Of a stretch of 64,000 nt of DNA, positions 40,931-53,449 are shown one piece after another (the stretch's first letter is position 1; every line of letters begins with the position of its first letter). A program made the translations under genes and the position numbers. Source of the DNA: Chelydra serpentina (taxonomy: Eukaryota; Chordata; Testudines; Chelydridae); assembly GCA_037349315.1 (NCBI GenBank), contig JBAIAC010000269.1, forward strand, positions 111,354 to 175,353, read 5' to 3'. The notes beneath the pieces are model-generated. The model did not search any database, was not told the origin of the DNA, and worked only from the letters and a program-made list of their open reading frames with translations.

Positions 40931-41215
40931 GACTTTATGGTCAGAAGAGACGATTAGATCATCTAATCTGACCCCCTGCATATCACAGGCCTCCTGTGAA
41001 CCACAATAGGCAAACACATTCCAGAAAGGCCTTGCTAGGTATAGGACTTTGCATTTGGCTCTGGTCAAACTTATTTCCTTTGAATGGGCCCAGCTTGCCG
41101 AATGAGCCAGATCGCTCTGTATCACTGCCCTCTCCTCATCAGTAATTACCACTCTGCCAGTATTTTGTCCCCCACCAATCTTATCAGCAGTGATTGGATG
41201 TTTTCTCCCTATTCA
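40931..41215 (-). mobile_element. CR1-like LINE fragment
   Basis: Contains GATTAGATCATCTAATCTGA and CCCTGCATATCACAGGCC, typical of old CR1 3' regions in turtles, in reverse orientation. Confidence 0.6.
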
Positions 41216-41852
41216 TTGATAAAAATTATTTTAAAAAATTAGTCCTTGAGAGCTTCTTCAGACCCTTAGTCCCCAGGACCTGCTCCCACAGCACCATGAG
41301 AAAAGGCCGTCCAGCCCTGCTGGTCCATAGGAGATAATCACAGAACAAACACACCTTTGGGAGCTGTGTTGTCCACAGGCTCTGAACAACATGTGGGGGT
41401 CAGCAGCTTACAAATGCACGACAGACCTGTAGCGTAGACAGGTCCCAACAGTGTCTCAGTTTCCCACCCTGTAAAATGGGGAGAACAAACAAAACCTTGA
41501 TTAGCTCTATTTGATAGTTGGGGAAACCGAGGCACCCAGGGGTGAAGAGAATCGCTCATGGTCCCAAAGCCAGGAATAGAAAACGGCAGGTCTTCTGATA
41601 GCCAATCCTGGCACCTAGCCCCGGTTATCCTGGCCTCGCTGCTCTAACTTTAGACACAGCCTCCATGTCTTTTCCTCCCTGTCCCTTAACCCCACGTCCC
41701 TGCAGAAGAAAGATTTCCTGTTGGCTGGCTGGCTCTAATGCATGTGGATGTCGTTCCAAAAGACGTGCTCTGGCTCAGTCCCATGCTATGGTTGGCTACA
41801 GGAACCACTTGGTGACATGCTAGGGCCTGGCTTATACAGGAGGTGCGACTGG
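41216..41852. other. Intergenic, old MIR-like scraps
   Basis: 41440-41560 has short MIR-like text (CAGTTTCCCACCCTGTAAAA and GGGGAAACCGAGGCACCC). Nothing else is recognised. Confidence 0.4.
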
Positions 41853-42289
41853 ATCATAGAATCATAGAATCTCAGGGTTGGAAGGGACCTCAGGGGGTCA
41901 TCTAGTCCAACCCCCTGCTCAAAGCAGGACCAAACCCAACTAAATCATCCCAGCCAGGGCTTTGTTAAGCCTGACCTTAAAAACCTCTAAGGAAGGAGAT
42001 TCCACCACCTCCCTAGGTAACCCATTCCAGTGCTTCACCACCCTACTAGTGAAAAAGTTGTTCCTAATATCCAACCTAAACCTCCCCCTCTGCTATTTGA
42101 GACCATTACTCCTTGTTCTGTCATCTTCGACCACTGAGAACAGTCTAGATCCATCCTCTTTGGAACCCCCTTTTAGGTAGTTGAAAGCAGCTATCAAATC
42201 CCGCCTCACTCTTCTCTTCTGCAGGCTAAACAATCCCAGTTCCCTCAGCCTCTCCTCATAAGTCATGTGCTCCAGTCCCCTAAAGTCCT
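41853..42289 (-). mobile_element. CR1 LINE 3' end
   Basis: The diagnostic tail ATCATAGAATCATAGAATC is followed in reverse by GAAGGGACCTCAGGGGGTCA, GATTCCACCACCTCCCTAGG and CAGTTCCCTCAGCCTCTCCT, the well-known 3' region of CR1. Confidence 0.92.
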
Positions 42290-43289
42290 AAAGATGCACA
42301 TAATGGTCCTTTCTTACCTTAACATCCTTTAATCTCTACAATTAATGCAGAGAAACAGCAAAATTCATCACACATGTGACTGGTTATGACTTATTTACTT
42401 GGTCTTAAAAGAGAACAAGGACCTGAGTCCCGTCCCTGTCAATAACTCCCTGCTCAGCCAATCAGGGTAGAGACCGAGGGGTGGCACAGGTCTCTCACCA
42501 GAGAGCCCAAAGGATGGCCCAGGTCACCGGTGGGGATCACTGTCCGAGCACTATTTCAGCCCCACATTTTTGGGTAGACCACACACAATGGGATCTGCAG
42601 AGCACCCCCCACCAGACACACACACACACCCCTACACCTCTCCTGGTGCTGGGAGGGGAAGGGACAAAAGAAGTAAGAGATGAAGAGAAAGGACGGACGG
42701 ATGGAGGAAAAGGTCAAACAAAAAGGACAAACCCTAATGTCCCCAGTGATTCTGAGGGACAAAATCCCAAGTGGGGAATAAAATTCTGCCACCTGAAGCT
42801 ACTGTTTTCCATGCCGAGAATTCAGCTGGCACCAGATGGATGAGACTGAACAGGTTCCAAACCTCTCGGAGGCTCGTACCTTCTCACCAGGGACGTCTGT
42901 TTTCTAGGAAAGTCCGTGAAAGGAAAGGAGAAAACTCCAAAGAGGTTCCTCCTGGCGCTCACGTCCGTGAACCCTAATACTCTCTCAGTCCTCCGAGAGA
43001 GACCCGACAAGGAGACTTGCTGAAGCAAAGCCACGGGGGTCTCCGAGGTTTCCCTGGCCCTGCGCCCCTGGCCTGGCCTGGCTGATGTCAGCATCTCTCT
43101 GTGAGGTCACCGCCTCCCCACCACCTTTGACCAATAGGCCGAGGTCCTGCAAAAGGCCTTTGTGATGTCACTGCCACACCCCTCCCTTGCCGTGCTAATG
43201 TCCTGCCGCTGGCCAGACACAGATTTTATAGGGCCACTTCCGCTATTTGGGGCTTTGTCCTATTACCTCCCACCAAGGGTGACCAGACT
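42290..43289. other. Intergenic, nothing recognised
   Basis: A short CA run lies at 42608-42626. 43190-43290 contains decayed text similar to the TAGGGTGACCAGAT element. No gene is seen. Confidence 0.45.
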
Positions 43290-43593
43290 GTGACTTACTT
43301 GTGCTATTCTAATAAATACACTAGACCTGTAATGGTGTTAAATGACACCACCATACAAGTATATTGAAGGCGAACCCTAAGGAAATTAAGAGTTTAAATT
43401 ATCCTCCACATGTCCCGTGTCCCACTAAAATAAATCCAACCCACAGGTCACAAGGATCAATGTCAGGATGCTCCATGGTGCTGAGAGTTTGCCTGACACC
43501 TCAGGGACACGGCGTGAGGTAGTGTCCCAGGCATCGATAGGAAAGGAGCAGAACCAGATTCACTTGGGTTGGGGAGAGAATTGAGAGTGTCTT

Positions 43594-43893
43594 GGCCCAG
43601 GTCTACACTACCCCCCCCTGTCGAACTAAGATACGCAACTTCAGCTACGTGAATAACGTAGCTGAAGTCGAAGTACCTTAGTTCGAATGAAAAAGCACTT
43701 ACCCGGGGTCCACACGTGGCGCGCAGGCTCCCCCGTCGACTCCGCCTACTCCGTTCGTCGAGCTGGATTACCAGCGTCGACGGCGGAGCACTTCCTGGTT
43801 CGATTTATCGCGTCTTGACAAGACACGATAAATCGAACCCAGAACATTGATCGCGCGCCTCCGACCAGACGCGTAAGTATAGACCTACCCTTA
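43594..43893. mobile_element. MITE with two long internal palindromes
   Basis: Ends CAGGTCTACACTAC and AGTATAGACCTA are inverted repeats. Two internal hairpins are nearly perfect: 43622-43685 (arm ACTTCAGCTACGT) and 43797-43839 (arm GGTTCGATTTATCG). The paralogous site near 17205 lacks the insertion. Confidence 0.8.
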
Positions 43894-43947
43894 GGGGTCT
43901 GTATAGATGTATTGCCCTTGTTAGAAATGTGGTTAAAATAGAGGCCT

Positions 43948-44029
43948 CGCTGTGAGCAGGATTCAAACCTGCGCAGGAGAACCCTATTGGATTTCAACTC
44001 CAACGCCTTAACAACTCGGCCATCACAGC
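43948..44029 (-). tRNA. tRNA-Ser (UGA)
   Basis: Complete 82-nt gene on the minus strand: GCTGTGA/TCACAGC acceptor stem, TTGGA/TCCAA stem around GTTGAAA (TGA), long variable arm, GCAGGTTTGAATCCTGC. A TTTT terminator lies 10 bp downstream (43935-43938 as AAAA). Confidence 0.92.
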
Positions 44030-44416
44030 TCTGAACACAGTAATGCTCTAATGCCAGAGACACTAGTAAATAATCCCAATGCCTGGGCTTGAAATCACCT
44101 GAAATACAGAAATCAAACAGCAAACCTGGCTCCCAACACACAGGCGGGATTTATGGTTTGTTCTCTTTGCTTAGCCATGTGCAGTAGCACACAGAGGGCT
44201 TTGCAAAGTCTCCCCTCCCACAGAGTGGGAATGGGAAAGAATTGTTCACTTGAAGCTTGATTTGAATGACGATGTCTGGACCACAGGGCCAGGTATTGAC
44301 CTTTGCTAGAGAAAGAAGTGACCACAAAACCAGGCTAAGAAAAATGTCTCCTGGAGTCAATAGCTGGAATAGCAGCAGTATTGTGCAGAAGGAAATGTCT
44401 CCCAAGAGGAGTTAGT

Positions 44417-44485
44417 GCATTGGTGGTTCAGTAGCAGAAGTCATAGCTACAGCGGGAGGTCTAGGTTTGGTTTCTGGCCAATAGA
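44417..44485 (+). pseudogene. tRNA-Gly pseudogene
   Basis: GCATTGGTGGTTCAGTAGCA and GGGAGGTCTAGGTTTGGTTTC follow tRNA-Gly-GCC. The anticodon arm is rewritten and about 2 nt shorter, and the acceptor 3' strand is changed. Confidence 0.72.
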
Positions 44486-45145
44486 GGGATGAGTCCATTA
44501 GACAAACTGGCCAAGTAGTTAAAAAAAATAGCCTGCTAATATTTTGCCACGGTCTCCTATTTTATACCCTTAGATCATGTGCCTAGAAAATACTTGCCCA
44601 GCTATGTCCGGGTGGGCTTTGCTGAGTCACTGGGTCGGACAATCCCCCTGGTGTGGTCTCCTGCAACTGAGTCATAGACTTGAGCAGTCCCCAGAGTGTG
44701 GTGCTTGGGCATCTGTCACTGAATTGCAAATCCCGTCATGACAACTCCCCGGCTGGTTAATGCTCATTGAACACCCTCCTGGGCGGGGGTCCTTTGAATG
44801 TCACCAGCAAACTTACAGCATGTTTCAGTAACAGGCTGTTATCAGACGCCACCGGTGTGGTGCTCTGAATGGGTCACTGGTGGTGACCGATTCTAAAGCC
44901 AGAGACAACTCCTGGGGGGTGAATTCTTATACACAGGTACAAACAAGTTACACATCACTCCTGATGTACTGAGGTGCAGCCCCTCTACGTAACAAGGTAC
45001 AACCCCTCTACGCGGTAAGGTGCCGTCTCCCACCTTGTACATGTTGGTTCGAACAAAACAGCTCTATCCGTCATATTCCCCTTTGCCCCTGTCTTTAGGC
45101 TGGGTCAGTCTGTTCCTTGTTATCTGTGTGGAATGTACAAGTGTT
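44486..45145. other. Intergenic, nothing recognised
   Basis: AT-rich start, then unique-looking sequence with a short direct repeat (TACAACCCCTCTACG). No gene supported. Confidence 0.45.
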
Positions 45146-45319
45146 CATAGAATATCAGGGTTGGGAGGGACCTTAGAAGGTCATCTAGTCCAACCCCCTG
45201 CTCAAAGCAGGACCAATCCCCAATTTTTGCCCCAGATCCCTAAATGGCCCCCTCAAGGATTGAACTCACAACCCTGGGTTTAGCAGGCCAATGCTCACAC
45301 CACTGAGCTATCCCTTCCC
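45146..45319 (-). mobile_element. Turtle-type tRNA-derived SINE
   Basis: Full-length minus-strand copy with CR1-like tail (CATAGAATATCAGGGTTG) and head GGGATAGCTCAGTGG. Confidence 0.9.
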
Positions 45320-45434
45320 ACCAAATTGCACCCTCTGCAAGTGTTGCCTCTGAAATGAGGGAAACTCGTGAGTTCAGGGCACAGCTGCACACCCAGGAGA
45401 AAGCCCAGCACGCCATGCCCAGGGGGAAGGGGTG

Positions 45435-45507
45435 AGCTAGAGCCTGGCATCCAGCCAGAAACCTTCAGATCTTCAATCTCATCCACTCCCCACTGAGCTA
45501 CTTGGGC
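45435..45507 (-). pseudogene. tRNA-Phe pseudogene (GAA)
   Basis: Minus-strand twin of 1564 with the same broken acceptor stem and a preserved GAA anticodon. Confidence 0.75.
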
Positions 45508-46286
45508 AGCGACCAGCCCCCCCAAGAAGGGTTAATACACGTGCCACAGCTCATGCTGGGGAGATTGAAATCCTGATGTCACAAGGCAGGAGACTAGCAG
45601 TGGCCTTGGCCCCGGAGGAGCAGGCTGGGGCTGCCTGGATCCCCGTCACTCAAGCCAGCACCTGCCCCCTCCCAAGCTGTCGCTGGCGCCCCCAGGTCGG
45701 GGAGACAGGAGCAGCGGTTCCCACTGGAACAAGTCCACCCACGGCTCACAGGCTCCTCCCAAGCCTGACACAGAAAAACATCTTGCCAGGAAGGAGCCCA
45801 CTGGGACTCCCCATGGCTACTTTTCCTCCCACCCAGAACCCCGCTGCTTCTCCTGGGCTGCAAGTCGCGACCCCTGGGAAGCCGAGGGGCAGGCACAGGA
45901 TTCTACCTCCCAGCAGCCAACAGCACCTCCCCAGGCCTTGGCAGAACGAACGGTGGCGCTTGACTAACCCCACTGAGCCGCTTAGCTTCTGCCCTGCCTT
46001 CCTCAGCACGACCTTCCTCTTTTGCCCCATTCCCGCCTCACTTCCTCCTTTGGGGAGTGGGAAGAGCTGGGCTCTGCAGGCCAATCTCCAAGGGCAGAGG
46101 AGGCCAAGCCACAAGGCTCCAAGAGGTGACTGGCCAAGATGCTGCAGTTTTCCCTTGCTGATGCCAAGGTGCTTTCTCAGCTCATTTCACCACCCTCTGT
46201 CCTGCAGGGGTTGGGGTTATCCCAGGGACAGGCCAGTGGCAGATGGAGAAGTGCCTTGCTGGACAGCTAGGGAAAAGGAGCCATCA

Positions 46287-46359
46287 TGTTTCTGCCTGGT
46301 TTCAAACCAGGGGCCTTTTGCATGTTAGGCAAACGTGATAACCACGACACCACAGAAAC
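46287..46359 (-). tRNA. tRNA-Val (AAC)
   Basis: Perfect acceptor GTTTCTG/CAGAAAC, perfect TTTGC/GCAAA stem around CTAACAT (AAC), CCTGGTTTGAAACCAGG T-arm. TTTT lies about 10 bp downstream. The only intact Val gene here. Confidence 0.95.
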
Positions 46360-46752
46360 TCTGTCACAGGACTCTGCCCCTTCCCTTCAAATTCCATCCG
46401 CTTGGCTGGCGCTCGCCCTGGCACACACCGCTGGGCGAACCTGGAGAAAGTGGTGGCAGCTCTTCGGTGGGTCGGCTGGTAGAACAAAGGACTGGAGCCG
46501 GATCCCAGGAAGTCATCCTTACCTCGCCCTTGTGACTCCAGCTTGAAGGAGAGCTTCTTTCCTTCCCCTCGCTGAGAAAGAGCAAGGGAAGAACAAAAGC
46601 CCAGATCCATAGGGGGGCAGAGGCTTCAGGAGCCCACAGCGTTTGCCCATCTGGGGCATTGTGGCTGAGATCTCTGCTGGCCAGCGCCAGCGCTCGCAAG
46701 GCGCTAGTGTGGATGCTGGAGGCTGGGTGCTGGGTGCTGGAAGCAAAGACCC

Positions 46753-46824
46753 AGCAGAGTGGCGCAGCGGCAGCGTGCTGGGCCCATAACCCAGAGGTCG
46801 ATGGATCGAAACCATCCTCTGCTA
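46753..46824 (+). tRNA. Initiator tRNA-Met (CAU)
   Basis: Same sequence as 10613-10684, with matching flanks and a TTTTT run at 46841. Duplicated functional-looking initiator gene. Confidence 0.95.
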
Positions 46825-47344
46825 GGCAGGTGCTTGTTTCTTTTTGCTCTGGGCCTCCAAGCGAGGGGGCGACCAGCAGAGCGCCAGGAGCCGAGGCCAT
46901 GAGGCAAGAGGTGGCTGAGGTGTGGGACTGCCAGGGAGCTCCCCGGCCCCTCTGGCTGCCTGGGCTGAAGGCGAGAGCCAGGCCTGTGCGTGAGGTCTGA
47001 GTGCCGGTGGCTCCCCCACTCCTCGGGAGGGTCTGTCCCAAGGCAGCGGCCCAGCCCCCCTCCAAGGGGGTTGCGTCCCACCAGCATTTCTTGCCCCGTT
47101 TGGGGAGGTTCAGCCTCCCCAAGCCCCTTGTAGCCGCCGCCCACGCGCAGTGTCACTGGCAGATACGGGCAGAGGAGACTCGGGGGCCTGGGCTGGGAAA
47201 TCCCTGGGTGAAACTGGCAGCCTGAGCCCAGCCCCTCTGCACTCGGGGGAGCGGTGAGAGGGGGAGGGGCTCAGGGAGTAAATCCTCAGAAACCTCCCCC
47301 CTGGGTTTGTAATGTGAGACCCCAGCGAACAATTCCCTGCGTGT

Positions 47345-48058
<714 letters not shown>

Positions 48059-48367
48059 TCACAGCCCCGCTATTCCCGTGGTAGAGGAGCCAAGCGGAAG
48101 CTCTGGGTGGCTCAGAGTCAACAGAGTCCCACTCCCACCCCGCTCAGAGCATCCAGGAAACACCAGGGTGAGGGGACGAAGAGAGAGAGCCCCTTGTCTC
48201 TCCCAGCAGATCCATCACACACCTACTAGCCACAGACTGATACAGGAGATGGAGCCCCTAGCAGGGTCCAGGGAGAGATCTCTGGTAGGAAGCCCAACAC
48301 CCTCCTCATTGTGAGGAGCTGGATATGAAGGGAGGGGAATCTCCCCTAAGCCTCACTGGTGGGTGCC

Positions 48368-48829
48368 TGTGACGAAGTAGGGAGCGGGGTAGATTTGAGC
48401 TGGGAGTGTTGTGGGGGAGGTTCACTGGGACTGGCTGCATTGGGGATGGGAGACTTCCCCTGAAGGAAGATACCTGAGGCTGTAACATGAGCCGGAAGAG
48501 GGGCTGGGAGAGGTGACACCTTTGCCTGGAAATATGGACAAAGCCTAGAAAAGAAGCCAGGGGGAGAGGAAAAGAGCCTGCTCAAGGGTTTGGTCTGGTC
48601 GGTTAAAGTTTAAAGCTGGGTGGTAAAACGCAGGGAGCCCCAAGGCTGGGGTCTAAGCTCCCTGGCCCCAAAAGGGCCCGACTAAGGGGTCCTGTTTGTA
48701 CCCACAAGCTATGTTTGAACTGTGTTCCTGGCGTCCTTAATAAACCTTCTGTTCTGCTGGCTGGCTGCGTGTCACAGTAAATCCCACGAAAAGGGGTACA
48801 GGGCTCTAACTCCCCCACACTCCATGACA
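48368..48829 (+). mobile_element. Solo LTR with 5-bp target duplication GTGCC
   Basis: The 462-bp LTR runs from TGTGACGAAG to CATGACA with AATAAACC as polyadenylation signal near 48740. GTGCC occurs immediately on both sides (48363-48367, 48830-48834). It is related to the fragments at 29580 and 62276. Confidence 0.85.
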
Positions 48830-48862
48830 GTGCCCCCTTCATATCTCACAGCAGCTGGGGCG

Positions 48863-49036
48863 GGGGGATAGCTCAGTGGTTTGAGCATTGGCCTCCTGAA
48901 CCCAGGGTTGTGAGTTCAATCCTTGAGGGGGGCATTTAGGGGTCTGGGGCAAAAATTGGGGATTGCTCCTGCTTTGAGCAGGGAGTTGGACTAAATGACC
49001 TTCTAAGGTCCCTTCCAACCCTGAGATTCTATGATT
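48863..49036 (+). mobile_element. Turtle-type tRNA-derived SINE
   Basis: Full-length plus-strand copy from GGGGATAGCTCAGTGGTTTG to TTCTATGATTA. Confidence 0.9.
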
Positions 49037-50682
49037 AGGCTCCAGCACTGGGAGTCTGGTCAGTTTTCTTAGGCCCATGTTGGTGGGTTATTTCTGTTTT
49101 ACAAATCAGAGCATTTCTACCTCAGAACCTCATGGGTCTGTTCCTAGAATCTAGGCCGCTTATTAAACATCTCCCAGCAGGTTTGCCGCATCCTGTCCCC
49201 CTCCCTTTCTCCACCCTGTGCATTTCCTGCCCCGCGCCAACCTCCAAACCAGACTGTGCAAACCTTCCCATCTCCGGTGTATTTGCTGTCCCTCTTCCTC
49301 CCGCAGGAATCCACCAGCAACCCCCCAATAATCCCTACCTGAGCTGGTTCCTCTGCAGCCATTTCCCTTCCGTGTCCCATGGGAGGACGGGATGAACTGG
49401 AGCGAAACAGGGACGTCATTCTGCAGCCTGGGTGGGTGAGAAGGGTAATTGTGGGGGTTTCAGAACAGACTTTAGTTTATTTCACAGCATGATTCCCTCA
49501 GACCTTTTCCCTGGAGACAGACATTCTAGATTCTGTGATGCTGGGAAAATGCTTCATCTCTTTATTACAGTGTTGACCTGGCTCCTCCTGCCAGGCTAAG
49601 CCAACAGAGAGATGTTCAACCTCCCTTCTCCCTCCCCCCCCCCTCCGTAACAAAGTGTCTGAACACAAGGCTAGAAAAGAGCAGAACCAAAGGAGTCACT
49701 GTGGGGGATTCCCTCGGATACTGACCCCACGGCAGCCACACCCCGGCAGGAGGAACATGGAGTCAGGAACTGGCTTTTCCTCTGTCTGATCCTTTTCTTG
49801 TTCACTGGAAAGTGACTCTGCCCAGGGATGCTGCAATACATGTGTCTGCTGGATTAGAGAGCTGGAAATCTCTCTCCCCCTCATTTCTACCACTGCCCCT
49901 TTCAGTCCCCCCTTCCCCTGTCCTCTCTCCCTGCCCCTCTCCGGCTGGGAAAGTCCCATTCCTGGGTTCTTTGCTCTCCCATCCATGGATTTTCTCCTGG
50001 CAATTGCTAATGGGAGGAGAAATGAGGAGGGGCTGTTTGTGCAGAGTCACTTGCTTGCCAGTCTCCAGCACTTTCCCTGAGGTCTTTCAGTTACCTGCAG
50101 TTTGGGGCTCAGAATTTAGTTAACAGGGCCCAGGGCTGCCCTATGGGGCTAGTACCAGCTGGAGAAAGTCATCACCTGGGCTGGGCAGAGAAGAAGGTTT
50201 AATTAAGGTCACTTCCCAGCACAGAACCCCGACCGGGTCACAATGGAGGCTGCAGCATCTGACCCAGGAAGCTGAACCCCAATATCCTGAGCAGAGAGGG
50301 ACAGGGCATTGGAGCAGCCTTCCCTCCTTGCGCTCTCTGGGGGGAGCAGCTAATGAGAGCCCCTCCTCACAGGGGGAATTGCTGATCTCATTTGCCCCAC
50401 TGTCCATCTGGAGTCACTCCTCGTCTGTCCAGGCAGTGACTCTGGATTAACAGTGGTGTCCGTGACACCAGGTTTCAGGAAGAACGAGTCCAGAGCGCTG
50501 TGGGAGAGACCGTTGTGGGGCAGAGCGCACCCCCTTCCCCCCTCCCGCACCCCCAGATCTAGGACAAGGACTCGGGGGATGAATTTTCCCAATGGAACCG
50601 GACGTTTCCGCAGTTTTCCAGAGGGGAAAAAAGCAGAATTGGTGATGTCACATTCCCAGCCCGGGGCCCCCCCCAGCCCCCC
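49037..50682. other. Gene-poor stretch
   Basis: Frames of up to about 110 codons exist on both strands but carry no motif, splice structure or family resemblance that I recognise. Confidence 0.5.
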
Positions 50683-50764
50683 CATAGTTGACAGGATTTG
50701 AACCTGTGCAGGGAAACCCCAATGGATTTCTAGTCCATCACCTTAACCACTCGGCCACAACTAC
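50683..50764 (-). tRNA. tRNA-Ser (AGA)
   Basis: Minus-strand copy with GTAGTTG/CAACTAT acceptor stem, ATGGA/TCCAT stem around CTAGAAA and ACAGGTTTGAATCCTGT. Confidence 0.9.
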
Positions 50765-51270
50765 TTGACTGACACATATTTGTCATGTCACTCTACTTCT
50801 GTTCTCACTGAGTGATCATTTCCAATTGTTTTCTCAGATCGGCTTCCACAACACACTCACTGCCGTGCCATTGTGTAAGTGTGTCCATGGCTGAACAGTA
50901 AGAATTCTTTCTCATTTCCCTGCTGGCTGGAGCATGATGAGAGTGTGTTTGTGGTTAATGACGTTGCTGTAGATTGTTGTCCGTTTCCTGCCTCGACAAT
51001 TCAGACAGACCCTTTCCCGTCATATCCCCAGTACATCAGTGATTGCAATAGCAGGGGGCAGGTTTTCTCTGGGGCACTGAGCTTTGCCAGGGGGTTGGTG
51101 GCTCGTTTCTTTCCTCACCCTGGGACACAGGAAGATTTTGCTGTCCATGTATCCGTGCAAAGGAACTTGTGTCTCTGTGTGAAAACGAGGAGGGAAATGA
51201 AACACCCACATGGTGGTGCCGAAGGCCGCAGGGAACCCCATAGGATGAGAATAGGAGACGTTCTCAAGTA
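50765..51270. repeat. Ser-AGA module flank (copies at 21720-22540 and 34460-34740)
   Basis: GTTTGTGGTTAATGACGTTGC, CACATGGTGGTGCCGAAGGC and AATAGGAGA-GTTCTCAAG recur beside all or two of the three Ser-AGA genes. Confidence 0.8.
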
Positions 51271-51632
51271 GCGTGTTTCTTACTTTGCCAATCTGTCAGT
51301 TTTGATGATTATCGATGGAAATATTTTGCCATCGGGTTGTGTGTTTACACAGAAATTGACATTGACCAACAAATACGTCCTTCTTCCCAGCCTGCCTACT
51401 CTGCCGTTGGTGAGTTTAGAGGGACACGTTCACTCTCCCCAGTCCCCGTGCCAGGCCTGTGCTCTCCATGCTGCCCACTTCCCACACTGCTGGGATCCAT
51501 CCCTGATCTCCCCGCAGACCTCTGCCCCCCACCCCCATTTCTGGGAGCCCCTCCCAGCACTGTCCATCTCCCCTGCTGGCAGGATCCCTCCCCGTTCCTT
51601 TCATGGCCTGCCTCCTCGCTCAGCAAAAACTG
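51271..51632. other. Intergenic, nothing recognised
   Basis: C-rich text upstream of the Glu terminator without supported features. Confidence 0.4.
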
Positions 51633-51704
51633 TTCCCACACCGGGAATTGAACCCAGGCCACCTGGGTGAAAACCAGGAATCCTGACCACTAGACCATAT
51701 GGGA
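51633..51704 (-). tRNA. tRNA-Glu (UUC)
   Basis: Minus strand TCCCATATGGTCTAGTGGTC, loop TTTTCAC (TTC) and CTGGGTTCAATTCCCGG, acceptor TCCCATA/TGTGGGA with one G-A-like irregularity near the base. A TTTTT terminator lies 4 bp downstream (51625-51629). Confidence 0.94.
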
Positions 51705-52610
51705 CTGGCACTGTTTAGCTAGTTCATGCCTACTCCTTAGGAGAGCAGCAGCGCCAACCAGCAGGGATAGGCACAAGCCTGCTTTAACCTTTGAGGTACT
51801 AAACTTTTCCTTCAACCAATTCCCAGTGCCTGTGATCAGGAAACAGAGACTGGGGCTCCCAGGTGCTGCACAGACCATGACTGAGATTGGGCCCCCCTAT
51901 TGTGCGAGGTACTGTACAAAGCAGATCAGAATCACAGCACTGCTGGGAATATGGGGGTCCCGGGTGCTACTGTGAGGTCCTGAGTGTGACTCTCTGCCAA
52001 AGCCTTTTTCCGCTAGCAGGGGCCTCTCTGTGCCCAGAGCTCCTAATAGCTGCATGTCTGCAGGCCGTGGAGAGCTCTGGTTTGGCGTCTCTTTCTCAGC
52101 GAGCATCGGCTGTGGTTCTTGCCAGGTCTCTAGAGAGCGACCTTTCCGAAGAGCTGGCTGAAGAGCCTTTCTAGGAACCAGGAGCTCCTGGCTGGCCTGC
52201 CAGTTCTTCCTGGCTGAGCTGACTGGATCTGTCGGGCTCCCTTTCTGGGATCTCTTTCTTCTCCACAGAAAAGACCTTCCTGGGAAATCCTTTAAATGCT
52301 TGTTCAAGACAGAGAGACTAAGACAGAGCCTCCTTGTGGCTCAGTCTGGGGATGCGGGAAATGACACGTCTGGCGCTGATGAAAAGGTGACTGTTACTCA
52401 GAGTGGAGCCGAGGTTGCTGTGACCACAATGCAGCGTAGGAACCACTGTACAATCACAGCGGCTAGCATGAAGAGAGTGCCGTTCTCACCTCGGCTGTGG
52501 CTTTCTGTGCGCAGAGCCAGACAGCTCGACGTCGGCAGGAAATGGTTTGGAATTTGCACGTGTTGTCTGGGAGCATCAAGTAGATCGGTGGCCTGATTCT
52601 TCCACAGGCA
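51705..52610. other. Intergenic; last part is Thr-AGU module flank
   Basis: From about 52330 the sequence resembles 37780-38050 (ATGAAAAGGTGAC, GAGGTTGCTGTGAC, GTGGCTTTCTGTG). No gene is seen before that. Confidence 0.5.
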
Positions 52611-52684
52611 GGCGCCATGTCTAAGCTGGCTAACGCGCCTGTCTAGTAAACAGGAGATCCTGGGTTCAACTCCCGGTGGTGGCT
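52611..52684 (+). tRNA. tRNA-Thr (AGU), one acceptor mismatch
   Basis: GGCGCCATGTCTAAGCTGGC, perfect CCTGT/ACAGG stem around CTAGTAA (AGT). The acceptor 3' strand reads TGGTGGC, which costs pair 2-71. Confidence 0.82.
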
Positions 52685-53449
52685 TAGTGTGTCCCTTTTG
52701 TCTCCTCTGCTCATCGTTGCCAATGTCTTTGTAGGAAACGGAAGAGACCAGTGTCTGCAATCCAAGTAACGGCTTGTTAAGGAAAAGGCTTCTTTGCAGA
52801 GGAACAATGGAAAGAATCAAATCACCAGCCTGGAGGTGCTGAAAAGGCTATTGCGTTGCCTCGGCAGTAATTGCTGTGGCAGGAGAGTCTGTGTATTTTT
52901 TGGGGTTAATTAAAATATCGGCTCCAGTCGAAAATCCCGTTCTACAAAGCGAAATGAAATCACAGACAGAAATGCCATTGGCAATACACAAACAGGAATA
53001 ATGCAGTTGCGAGTAATACACACTTTCCGGGCCAATCCTGTGTACTGAGTACCTGTTAAGAGCCCTGTGTGCTTATGAGAAATCTGTAAACGTTAGAAGG
53101 CCCAGCTCAATAACCTGCCCACTCTTGCAGCTCTCGTCTTCCGCCCTGACTGATAGGGAGGAGTATGAAGCCTCCCTCCCTTAGCCCAGCCCGTCAGCAT
53201 TCCTGGGGAACACCAACGCCGCCCCAGTGACTAGGCCAGGCTGCAGCCCAGCTTCAGGACTCAGAGGAAATGGAGCTCGCACCCCTACCTACAGGACTCC
53301 AGGCATGTCCAGCCTTCTGGATCAAACGTCCCCTCTGGCGCTCAAGTCACAACAGCGAGCCGGCAAAAGACAGGCTCCCACGTCATTGGAGAGAGCAAGA
53401 TGAAGCCTTGGAAGACCCAGTAGTGTTAGGTGGCAGAAGAGCTGCCCCA
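52685..53449. other. Module flanks, no gene
   Basis: 52690-52850 matches 38125-38290 and 53230-53440 matches the Gln flank at 19480-19650 (empty of the hAT-like insertion). No gene is seen. Confidence 0.55.

Larger units (their letters stand above)
45335..46520. repeat. Segmental duplication, inverted partner of 826-1740
   Basis: Carries the intact Val gene and the Phe pseudogene in the order expected from an inversion. See 826-1740. Confidence 0.8.

Noticed and set aside
42481..43094. Frames of 60-120 codons in unique-looking sequence
   Set aside because: No splice sites, conserved motif or family resemblance. Codon content looks random.
45576..46328. 250-codon frame beginning MSQGRRLAVALAPEEQ, also open opposite 1160-1495
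   Set aside because: It occurs in both inverted duplicates, but the copies diverge in frame and length. It overlaps the 3' flank and end of tRNA-Val and has no homology I recognise.
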